A stretch of DNA of 64,000 bases. Source: JAOUEA01 sp963790335. GTDB taxonomy: Bacteria > Actinomycetota > UBA4738 > HRBIN12. Within the stretch, counting starts at the first letter, position 1; the number at the start of each line of letters is the position of its first letter. The position numbers and the translations under genes were made by a program. Shown here one piece after another: positions 54,715 through 62,221 of this stretch. The stretch covers positions 124,001 through 188,000 of the forward strand of contig CAWBOB010000008.1 in the NCBI GenBank assembly GCA_963790335.1, in the 5' to 3' direction. The notes under the pieces are model-generated. The model was given only the letters and a program-made list of their open reading frames with translations. It had not been told where the DNA came from and did not search any database.

Positions 54715-55647
54715 CTAGCCCAGCGCCACCGTGTTGATCAGGTTCGAGTCGCGCAGCTTGCGCAGCGCCTCGCGCTCGATCAGGCGCACCCGCTCACCCG
54801 ACAGACCGAGGACCTTGCCGGTCTCGCGCAGGCTGAGCGGCTGGCCGTTCTCGAGCCCGTAGCGCAACGCCACCACGTGACGCTCACGCTCATCGAGCAC
54901 ACGGTCGACGGCGCCGCCGATCTCCTCGCGGAGCAAGGCGTCCTCGACCTCGTTGAACGCGGCGTCGGAGTCGACCTCCTCGATCAGGTCACCGAGCTCG
55001 GTGTCCTCGCCCACGGGCGACTGCAGCGACAGCGGCTCGCGCCGACCCATCTCGGTCAGGTCGTCGATCTCCTCGACCGTGGTGTCGAGCGCCTTCGCGA
55101 GCTCCTCGCGCGAGGGCTCGCGCCCCATCGACTGGGCGAACTGGAACCTCGTGCGGTTCAGCTTGCGCAGGCGATCGTGGATGTGGACCGGAAGCCGGAT
55201 GGAGCGCGACCGATCGGCGATCGCGCGTGTGATGCCCTGACGGATCCACCAGGTCGCGTACGTGGAGAACTTGAACCCGCGACGCCAGTCGAACAGCTCG
55301 ACCGCGCGCATCAGGCCGATGTTGCCTTCCTGGATCAGGTCGAGGAGCGGGAGCCCTTGACCCTGGTACTTGCGGGCAACCGACACGACGAGACGCAGGT
55401 TGGCCATGATGAATCGCTGGCGCGCAGCCTCGGCCGTGCGCACGTCACGGCGGGCCTTGGCGATGCTCTTCTCGGACCGCAGACGGCCGGCACGGAGGCG
55501 ATCTTCTGCCTCCTTGCCCGCCTCGATGGTCATGGCGAGCTCGACCTCCTCCTCCTTGGTGAGCAGCGGCTCACGGGCCGCCGCCTCCAGGTAGAGGCGC
55601 AGGTCATCGGCGTCATCGGTCCCAAGGGGACGCGCTGGCTCCGGCAC
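54715..55647 (-). CDS. principal-type sigma-70 factor (RpoD/SigA-SigB group)
   Basis: A 310-residue sigma factor. Region 1.2 begins DDLRLYLEAAAREPLLTKEEE; region 2 has ARQRFIMANLRLVVSVARKY, LLDLIQEGNIGLMRAVELFD and KFSTYATWWIRQGITRAIAD (2.4, -10 recognition); region 3 is RLPVHIHDRLRKL; region 4.2 is SLRETGKVLGLSGERVRLIE. It lacks the long acidic region 1.1 of major RpoD proteins, so it may be a group 2 factor. The GTG at 55647 has GAGGAGGAG upstream, and a good promoter lies at 55794-55823. Confidence 0.9.
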   Translation of the reverse strand: MPEPARPLGTDDADDLRLYLEAAAREPLLTKEEEVELAMTIEAGKEAEDRLRAGRLRSEKSIAKARRDVRTAEAARQRFIMANLRLVVSVARKYQGQGLPLLDLIQEGNIGLMRAVELFDWRRGFKFSTYATWWIRQGITRAIADRSRSIRLPVHIHDRLRKLNRTRFQFAQSMGREPSREELAKALDTTVEEIDDLTEMGRREPLSLQSPVGEDTELGDLIEEVDSDAAFNEVEDALLREEIGGAVDRVLDERERHVVALRYGLENGQPLSLRETGKVLGLSGERVRLIEREALRKLRDSNLINTVALG

Positions 55648-56136
55648 TTCGTATCACGCTCCTCCTCGAGGCCGCTCGACCGCGTCATGCGGCGTCGTCG
55701 GTCCTCGGGAACTCGGGTTCGGTCGTCGGGCGGTGCGAGCCGCAGGGAAGGCAAGACGCGCGGGAAGAAACGCCTTGGCAGCCGCTTCCTCATATGGTAA
55801 GGGGTCGCGGCCACACTTGTAAAGCTGGGCCTCCGCGGAACTCATGCCCCCTCGCTCCCTCGCGTCCTGCCTCGTGTACCTTCCAACCCTGTGACCAGCG
55901 GAAACCTTCCCGGTTGGACTTTTTCCGCCGATCACTCGCGACACCCCGCTTCCCACACGACGTGCTCCTGGAAGGGTGGAGCACCCTGCAAGCGCGGGAT
56001 GCCAGCCGTCGCCGTGATCTCTCTGCTGCTCGACGGTGGTCCTACGGTCCCATTCGCCACGCTCGAAGGATGGTTCGACCAGCCCGTATTCGCCCCCTGC
56101 GGGCATGTCGGGGATGCGACGGCGGTCATGAGTCGT
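55648..56136. other. 489-bp intergenic region upstream of the sigma gene
   Basis: No convincing gene. A minus-strand 64-codon open frame (55654-55848) overlaps the promoter at 55794-55823 and has no recognisable product. On the plus strand a compound hairpin (CCAACC 55883-55888 with GGTTGG 55912-55917, and an inner GGAA-ACC-TTCC) is followed by a T-run (55920-55924), the shape of an intrinsic terminator. Nothing else is recognised between 55930 and 56136. Confidence 0.5.
55794..55823 (-). promoter_or_regulatory. sigma-70-type promoter of the sigma-factor gene
   Basis: On the minus strand TTTACA (55823-55818), an 18-bp spacer and TACCAT (55799-55794). This is the clearest two-element promoter in the window and would give a leader of about 140 nt for the sigma gene, which has a strong Shine-Dalgarno. 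Confidence 0.55.
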
Positions 56137-57621
56137 TCACGGAGGACGGGTGCCGGCGAGAACGGCACGCCCCCGTGCCCACGCGCGCATCCTCTCGATG
56201 TCATGGCTCCGCGACCGAGCCAGCGGGGTCGTGGCGGAAGCCTCGCGTGCCAGGAGATCGGTCGTGATGTCGCCGTCGACCGAGAACGCCCGGTACAGCG
56301 CGGCGACGACGAGACCTTCGAGCTCGGCGCCCGAGAATCCATCGGTGAGGGCCGCGAGGTGCGCGAGATCGAACGAGGCCGGGTCGCGCCCGCGTCGCCT
56401 CAGGTGCAGCGCCAGCACGGCCCGGCGCTCTCCATCATCGGGAAGATCCACGAAGAAGGTTTCGTCGAACCGGCCCTTGCGAAGCAGCTCGATGGGGAGC
56501 TCGTCGACGTCGTTGCAGGTCGCGACGAGGAAGACTCCGTCGGGCCGGTCCTGCAGCCATCTGAGGAAGGAGCCCAGCACGCGCATGCTCGTGCCACCGT
56601 CGCCCCCTCGCTCACCGGCAGAGAACCCCTTCTCGATCTCGTCGATCCACAGCACGACGGGCGCCATGGCTTCGACCGTGCGGAGCGCCCGTCGCAGCCG
56701 GGACTCCGACTCCCCGACGAACGATCCGTAGATCGCGCCCGGGTCCAACAGCACGAGCGGCAGGTTCCAGGCTCGCGCGAGCGTCTTCGCGATCAGCGAC
56801 TTCCCGCAGCCCGGCACCCCGGTCAGCAACACCCCTCGCGGCGCATCGAGCCCGAACTCCCGGGCAGCGGGATCGAACCCCCGTCCCCGCACACGCAGCC
56901 ACTCCTTCAGGTTCTCCATGCCGCCGACGGAGTCGAGGCCGAGCTCATCGGTCGGGACCAGCTCCAGTACCCCATCATCGGCGAGTAGCTCCGCCTTGGC
57001 GTCGCGGATGTCGGCGATGTCGTTGCGGTCGAGACCGCCCTCGGCCATGGCTTCTCGAAGGATGAGCCGCTCCGCCTCGGGCAAGCTGATGCCCCGCACG
57101 GCCTCCGTCATCGACTCGACCGCCACATCATCGAGGGCGACGGCCAGCCCGCGTTCGACGAGCTCGCCCACCAGGCGTCTCACGAACCGCTCCACCTCGA
57201 CGGCGTCAGGAGGGTGCAAGGTCCACGGCAGCGCGATCCCGTCGAGCTCCGCCGGCACGGCGAGGTCGGACGCGGTCAACACCACCGTCTGGCCGGCCGG
57301 CTCGGCCAACGCGAACTCCTTGATCCGCCGCACGACCGACGGATCGGAGAGCGCAGCTCCCGCATCGAGGAAGACGAACACGGCGGGGTCTCGGAGCTCA
57401 CCCGCGAAGCTCAGCGCTTTGGCGATGCCCGACGTCGCGGGCTGGGGCGGCATGCCGTCGCGACCGAAACCGCGGACGGCGGACCAAGTCCACATCGCCA
57501 TGCCCGCGTCGGCTGCCGCTCGGCGGAGCACCGTGAGGAAACGCGACTCGTCGTCCACGCGAGCCACGAGCAACGGGTGCCTGGACGCCAGCAGGAGCCG
57601 GAGGTCGGACGTAGGATCCAC
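56137..57621 (-). CDS. Ycf46-like AAA ATPase
   Basis: A 494-residue protein. The N-terminal part (TSDLRLLLASRHPLLVARV, DPAVFVFLDAGAALSDPSVV) matches the Ycf46 family, in which a degenerate P-loop-like domain precedes the AAA domain. The AAA domain has Walker A LLTGVPGCGKSLIAKTLARA, pore-type LDPGAIYGSFVGESESRLRR, Walker B VVLWIDEIEKGFS, sensor 1 VFLVATCNDVDELP and the Arg finger region LLRKGRFDETFFVDLP. Ycf46 proteins are conserved in cyanobacteria, but their role is poorly known. The GTG at 57621 is the first start at the conserved part; no good Shine-Dalgarno is seen, so the start is tentative. Confidence 0.8.
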   Translation of the reverse strand: MDPTSDLRLLLASRHPLLVARVDDESRFLTVLRRAAADAGMAMWTWSAVRGFGRDGMPPQPATSGIAKALSFAGELRDPAVFVFLDAGAALSDPSVVRRIKEFALAEPAGQTVVLTASDLAVPAELDGIALPWTLHPPDAVEVERFVRRLVGELVERGLAVALDDVAVESMTEAVRGISLPEAERLILREAMAEGGLDRNDIADIRDAKAELLADDGVLELVPTDELGLDSVGGMENLKEWLRVRGRGFDPAAREFGLDAPRGVLLTGVPGCGKSLIAKTLARAWNLPLVLLDPGAIYGSFVGESESRLRRALRTVEAMAPVVLWIDEIEKGFSAGERGGDGGTSMRVLGSFLRWLQDRPDGVFLVATCNDVDELPIELLRKGRFDETFFVDLPDDGERRAVLALHLRRRGRDPASFDLAHLAALTDGFSGAELEGLVVAALYRAFSVDGDITTDLLAREASATTPLARSRSHDIERMRAWARGRAVLAGTRPP

Positions 57622-57651
57622 AGAGGTGCATCTTCGCAGCGATGAGCCTTC

Positions 57652-58545
57652 ATGGTGACCCTCGACCTTCCCGAGATGCGGCTCGTCGACATCGACGGGC
57701 CGGTGGCGTTCCGCGAATGGGCGGGTCCCGCGGAGACGACGTTCGTGCTCGTGCACGGCCTCGGAGGCTCACACCTCAACTGGATCCAGGTGGCGCCGAG
57801 TCTCGCCGGGCTGGGCCGTGTCGTGGCGCTCGACCTCCCTGGTTTCGGCAGCTCCCCGCGAGCCGGACGGGGTTCGGGCCTGATGGACGAACGACGGGTG
57901 CTGTCACGCTTCCTCGACGAACATGCGACCGGGCGCGTGGTGGTCGCCGGTAGCTCGATGGGTTCGGTGATCGGCACGATGCAGGCCGCGATCGAACCCG
58001 ACCGGCTCGCCGGGCTCGTGTTGACGGGCTCACCGTTCCCACCCGTGCGAGGGGCATGGCCACACCCGGTCGTGATCGCCGGGTTCGCCGCCTACGACGC
58101 GCCGGGACTCGGACCGCTCATGCTCGAGGCACGCATGCGGCGGCTCGATGCAGCACGCGCGGTGCGCCTCGGGCTCCGCGTGCTGGTCGCCGACAGCTCG
58201 AGCCTGCCCGAGGAGGTCATGCGCGTCACCATCGAACAGGTGCGGGAACGCTCGCTCGACCCCGATGCTGCGGCGGCCTTCCTCGACGCATGGCGTTCGC
58301 TCCGCCGGCTCGGACGCCGTCCAGACGTCGTGCAGCGCGCCCTATCCGGGGTGCGATGCTCGGTGCTCGTGCTGCACGGACGCAGGGATCGCCTCGTGCC
58401 GGCCGCCTACGCCGAATCGGCCCTGCGCGAGCACCCTGCCTGGCGCGGTCGGATCTTCCCGGATCTCGGGCACCTGCCGCAGATGGAAGCTCCGGGACGC
58501 TGGCTCTCGGAGGTGGCCGACTGGCACGCCGAGACGATCGACTGA
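57652..58545 (+). CDS. alpha/beta hydrolase
   Basis: A 297-residue alpha/beta-hydrolase-fold enzyme. The oxyanion region is LVHGLGGSHLNW, the nucleophile elbow VVAGSSMGSVIG (Ser in G-S-S-M-G), the acidic residue is in LVLHGRRDRLVPAAY, and the catalytic His is in FPDLGHLPQMEAPG. No signal peptide. The substrate cannot be told. It is divergent from the AAA gene with only 30 bp between, and convergent with the WS/DGAT gene. Confidence 0.85.
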   Translation: MVTLDLPEMRLVDIDGPVAFREWAGPAETTFVLVHGLGGSHLNWIQVAPSLAGLGRVVALDLPGFGSSPRAGRGSGLMDERRVLSRFLDEHATGRVVVAGSSMGSVIGTMQAAIEPDRLAGLVLTGSPFPPVRGAWPHPVVIAGFAAYDAPGLGPLMLEARMRRLDAARAVRLGLRVLVADSSSLPEEVMRVTIEQVRERSLDPDAAAAFLDAWRSLRRLGRRPDVVQRALSGVRCSVLVLHGRRDRLVPAAYAESALREHPAWRGRIFPDLGHLPQMEAPGRWLSEVADWHAETID

Positions 58546-58562
58546 GAGCCCCTCGATGGCCA

Positions 58563-59957
58563 TCAGCGGCCCCGTAGGGCGGCCGCCGCCTCGCCGAGCT
58601 CGTCGACGGCGGATTCGATGCCGCGCGCCAGCACCTCGACATCGGGAACCGAGTCCCAGTCGGCGGTGAGCCCGAACGCCATCGTGCCCGCGAGGCTGGT
58701 GCAGGCGATCGAGAGCCCGCTGCGTTCGCCGAGCGGCATCGAGGGGTAGCTGGCGACGAGCTGCGCGCCGGCGAGGTAGAGCGGCACCTGCGGAGCGGGC
58801 ACGTTCGACACCACGAGGTTGAACCACCGACCCCGGCTGGCGAGCCGGGCGGCCATCGAGTGCAGCGCCGGCGGCGCGTAGGCCCCGAGCGCGATGATCG
58901 TGTCTGCGCCGACCGCCATCGACGACTCCTTCAACTGCGCGGTGGCCCGCCGCACCCGCTGCAATCGTGTTCGAGCCTTCATGCGACCGACCGGCACATC
59001 GACGAACGCCGGGGCCACCCTGTTGCCCGCCTCCCCGACCTCGGCGCGTGAGCGGACCGACACCGGCACCATCACGCGCAGCGTGCGACCCCTGGTCGTG
59101 TCACCTCGATGCTCGAGCAGGGCGTGCAGTCCACCCGCGACGGCGCACAAGACGGCGTCGTTGACCGTGCCACCGAGCGCGTGCTTGATCGCACGGACGC
59201 GATCGAACGGCGCCTCGGCCATGGCGAACCGTCGAGCAGGACCGACCTTGGTGTCGAACGGCCCTGCCGGCGGCGCCCCCATGTCGACCACGTCACGCAC
59301 GCCGGAGACGGTCTCGGCGAGTGCACGCACCGTGCGCATGGGTGCGCCGAGCGCATGGCCGACCGCCTCGAAGGGATGCAGCACGAGATCCTCGGCGGCC
59401 TCGCGCATCAGTGCTTCACGGCTCGGAGCCGATCCGGCCTTCCACGATGGTGTGGGGGCCACGCCGATCTCGCCGTCGGGTGTGAGGTCGAACAAGGCTG
59501 AGGCGATCGTGAGCCCGGAGATCCCGTCGGCGAGGGCATGATGCAACTTCAGCAGCACGGCGGTGCGACGTTCGGCGAGTCCCTCGAAGACGTAGAGCTC
59601 CCACAGGGGCTTCGCGGGATCGAGCGGACGGGAGAGCACGCGTCCGATCGCTCGTTCGAGCTGGAACCGTCCGCCCGGTGACGGGATCGCTGCACGCCGC
59701 AGATGGAAGTCGAGATCGAAGCGCTCGTCGTCGACCCAGAGCGGACGCGCCAGCCCGAGCGGCACCTGCAGGACTCGTTCGCGAAGGCGGGGTGCGAGGT
59801 GCAGCCGGGCCTCGACCACCCGCTGCACGTCGTCGTAGGTGAGCGCGCCGTCGTCACGAGGGTCGAACACGGAGATGCCCGCGACGTGCATGTGCACGGC
59901 CGGGGTCTCCAGATAGAGGAAGCTCGCGTCGAGGCTCGAGAGGCGTTCCGGCGCCAT
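58563..59957 (-). CDS. wax ester synthase/acyl-CoA:diacylglycerol acyltransferase (WS/DGAT)
   Basis: A 464-residue acyltransferase making wax esters or triacylglycerol. The catalytic motif is LLKLHHALADGISGL (HHxxxDG). Other family motifs: MAPERLSSLDASFLYLET at the start, LGGTVNDAVLCAVAGGLHAL and FNLVVSNVPAPQVPLYLAGA. These proteins are frequent in lipid-storing actinobacteria. The ATG has TACGCT (59969-59964) 6 nt upstream. The 185 bp beyond that to the AlaX stop hold nothing recognisable. Confidence 0.93.
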   Translation of the reverse strand: MAPERLSSLDASFLYLETPAVHMHVAGISVFDPRDDGALTYDDVQRVVEARLHLAPRLRERVLQVPLGLARPLWVDDERFDLDFHLRRAAIPSPGGRFQLERAIGRVLSRPLDPAKPLWELYVFEGLAERRTAVLLKLHHALADGISGLTIASALFDLTPDGEIGVAPTPSWKAGSAPSREALMREAAEDLVLHPFEAVGHALGAPMRTVRALAETVSGVRDVVDMGAPPAGPFDTKVGPARRFAMAEAPFDRVRAIKHALGGTVNDAVLCAVAGGLHALLEHRGDTTRGRTLRVMVPVSVRSRAEVGEAGNRVAPAFVDVPVGRMKARTRLQRVRRATAQLKESSMAVGADTIIALGAYAPPALHSMAARLASRGRWFNLVVSNVPAPQVPLYLAGAQLVASYPSMPLGERSGLSIACTSLAGTMAFGLTADWDSVPDVEVLARGIESAVDELGEAAAALRGR

Positions 59958-60142
59958 CGACCGAGCGTACTGCGACCGGGTGGGCGACGCGCGTCGGCTC
60001 GGATCAGGCTGTCGTGTACTCGACGTGGACGAGCGCGCTGGGATGGCGCAGCATCCCGAACATCGTGGCCCATCGTGCGAGGTTTGTGTACCTGCATCCC
60101 GGCCATGGACCCGACGCCGAAGCCGGGCGCCATCGGGCAGCG

Positions 60143-60872
60143 CTAGGGTTCTTCGAGTTGGATGCGGATGCGCTTGTTCGCTTTGCCCTTGGACTCCGTC
60201 TTGACGACCCGCACGCGCCCGACTTCGCCGCTCGAAGCGACATGCGTTCCGCCATCGGCCTGCTTGTCGATGCCCGCGATGTCGATGACGCGGATGGGAT
60301 CGACCATATCGGGGATGAGCGACACCTTGGTGCGGATGAGGTCGGGGTCGGCCAACGCTTCGTGCCGGGGCAGGAAGTGCACGTGCACCGGAACGTCCTC
60401 AGCGAGACGGGCGTTGAGGCGTTGCTCGACCTCCCGCCCGAACTCCTGGCTGATGGCGTCGAGCTCGAAGTCCATGCGGGCGATGCCGCCCGTTTCCATG
60501 TTGCCGCCGGTCACCTTGGCGCCGAAATCGGAGAAGACCACGCCTGAGAGCGCGTGCAGGGCCGTGTGGGTGCGCATGTGCTGGTAGCGGCGGCCCCAGT
60601 CGAGCTCGGCGACGACCGTCTCGCCGGCCGACAGGTGCCGGGGTCGACGGATCGATCGCGTGCACGGTCACTCCGTCGTCGCGTGTCGTGGTCGTGTCGA
60701 TCACGCGGCACTCACCGCCCGGCCACCGCAGGAAGCCGTGATCGCCCGGCTGCCCGCCTCCACGCGGATAGAACACGGTTCGATCGAGCACCACGCCATC
60801 GTCGCGGATCTCGACCACGAGGGCTTCGCAGCTGCGCAGGTACGAATCGCGGGAGTAGAGGGCGTCGGTCAT
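60143..60872 (-). CDS. AlaX-type alanyl-tRNA editing protein, one apparent frameshift
   Basis: About 242 residues after correction. The N-terminal beta-barrel reads LDRTVFYPRGGGQPGDHG, the AlaRS/AlaX 'PxGGGQxGD' signature. After the break (about 60625) the editing core has QHMRTHTALHALSG, with two zinc-binding His, and IDKQADGGTHVASSGEVG. The third ligand, usually Cys in CGGTH, is Asp here, with the fourth His kept; this variant may define a subfamily. It hydrolyses mischarged tRNA-Ala. The ATG has TACCGT (60884-60879) 6 nt upstream. Confidence 0.83.
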
Positions 60873-60924
60873 CCTCGCACGGTAGCGCAGGCCCGCGCGG
60901 GCGACCGGTTCATGACCGTGGCGG

Positions 60925-61857
60925 TCACAGGTTGGGCTCGACCGTTCGAGTGGTGCGCACGGCGGAGGCGATCACGGCGCCCACGAGGATCAGCACGCCG
61001 CCGGCCACCACGATCGCCGTGACCGGTTGACCCAGGAAGATCGCCGCGAGCACCGCGACCGTCAGCGGCTCCATCACGCCGATGATCGCGTTGCGGACGG
61101 CGCCGACCCGCTGCAGTCCTGCGAGCATCGAGGCGAACGCCCCCGCAGACACGAGCACGATCGCGATCAGCCGACCGGGTGTTGCCCCCGCAGGAAGAGC
61201 GAACGAGCCGGCGACGAGCGCGAACACGACGTTCGACGCCGCCGCCCCGGCCCCGAGCCAGCCCGCAGCGGTCACGGGGTCGGTGCGCCGCACGTGCCGG
61301 TCGGTGCCGACGAGGTAGGCGGTGTAGGCCAGCGATGTCGCGAGCGCGAGCACGATCCCCAGCGGTTGGACCTGCGCCCGGCCGCCGCCGAGCACGACGG
61401 TGGCGCTGCCGGCGATCGCGAGGGCGAGTGCCACGAACAACGGCCTGGACGGCGCGCGCCGGTCGAGGGCGATCGTGACGAGCATCACCCACACCGGATA
61501 GGTGTAGAACAGCAGGGTGATGGCGGCCGCCGACCCGTGGTTCAAGGCCGAGAAGTACAGCGCGGCCTCGGTGCCGTAGCCGAGCATGCCCGCGAGCGCG
61601 AGCGGCAGGCGTTCCCCCGGCGCAGGAAGTCCCGGCCGGCGCATCGCCAGCGCGAGACCCAACAGCAGCACGGACTGCCCCCCGAACCTGATCGCGAGCG
61701 TGACGAACGGCGGGCCTCCCTGCTGCACCTTGGAGCCGAGGATCACCACGCCGGCGAACAGCATGGCCATCACGATCGACATGGCCGAACCCGTGAGCTC
61801 ACCTCGCCGATCGGTCGCTCGCCGCGACGCTCCTCGGGCTCCACCTACCTCGGTCAT
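60925..61857 (-). CDS. EamA-family (DMT) transporter
   Basis: A 310-residue protein with ten helices in two EamA repeats. The first repeat includes VQQGGPPFVTLAIRFGGQSV and NHGSAAAITLLFYTYPVWVM; the second has LGIVLALATSLAYTAYLVG and GAVRNAIIGVMEPLTVAVLA with the family's conserved Glu-Pro. Substrate unknown; amino acid or metabolite export is usual. The ATG at 61857 is preferred because TACCCT lies 8 nt upstream; the longer frame would start inside the promoter. Confidence 0.87.
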   Translation of the reverse strand: MTEVGGARGASRRATDRRGELTGSAMSIVMAMLFAGVVILGSKVQQGGPPFVTLAIRFGGQSVLLLGLALAMRRPGLPAPGERLPLALAGMLGYGTEAALYFSALNHGSAAAITLLFYTYPVWVMLVTIALDRRAPSRPLFVALALAIAGSATVVLGGGRAQVQPLGIVLALATSLAYTAYLVGTDRHVRRTDPVTAAGWLGAGAAASNVVFALVAGSFALPAGATPGRLIAIVLVSAGAFASMLAGLQRVGAVRNAIIGVMEPLTVAVLAAIFLGQPVTAIVVAGGVLILVGAVIASAVRTTRTVEPNL

Positions 61858-61865
61858 GGGCAGCG

Positions 61866-61875
61866 AGGGTACGAT
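61866..61875. promoter_or_regulatory. overlapping divergent -10 elements
   Basis: AGGGTACGAT contains minus-strand TACCCT (61871-61866, 8 nt from the EamA ATG at 61857) and plus-strand TACGAT (61870-61875, 11 nt from the ATG at 61887), sharing the central TA. The whole intergenic region is 29 bp. Confidence 0.45.
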
Positions 61876-61886
61876 GTCGGACGACG

Positions 61887-62213
61887 ATGCCCGACGATGC
61901 AACCAGGCCCGGGGACGACGCTGTTTCCACGGCGATCGAGATCAGCCGCAGCGACGTCGAGAACCTGCTGTCACGCTTCCATGTCGAGCTCGTCGACGCC
62001 GACGGATCGGCCACCGAGCACGACATCACGATCTCGCGCGCCGACTGGGAACGGTTCGGGAGCGGCTTCCGCTCACCCGAGGCGCTGGTCGAGGCCTCGA
62101 TGCGCTTCTTGCTCGAGCGCGAGCCGAAGGAGCAGATCCTCACGGCGTTCGACCTGGCACAGATCCCGCGCTACTTCCCGTCGTACCCGCGCGACATCGC
62201 CGCGCGGGCATAA
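61887..62213 (+). CDS. small conserved hypothetical protein
   Basis: A 108-residue acidic protein. The body reads EISRSDVENLLSRFHVELVDADG, SRADWERFGSGFRSPEALVE and DLAQIPRYFPSYPRDIAARA; it appears alpha/beta with no membrane segment. I do not recognise the family, but codon use and third-position GC fit a real gene, and a leaderless-type -10 is present. It ends 8 bp from the convergent MFS stop. Confidence 0.6.
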   Translation: MPDDATRPGDDAVSTAIEISRSDVENLLSRFHVELVDADGSATEHDITISRADWERFGSGFRSPEALVEASMRFLLEREPKEQILTAFDLAQIPRYFPSYPRDIAARA

Positions 62214-62221
62214 GCGCCGGC

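Noticed and set aside
55654..55848. A 64-codon minus-strand open frame upstream of the sigma gene (MSSAEAQLYKCGRDPLPYEE start)
   Set aside because: It overlaps the clear promoter TTTACA-N18-TACCAT, its product resembles nothing known, and its second half is low-complexity Arg/Pro sequence typical of a GC-rich shadow frame.
55891..56988. 365-codon plus-strand open frame
   Set aside because: Most of it is antisense to the AAA ATPase; the part outside that gene has no motif and follows the terminator-like hairpin.
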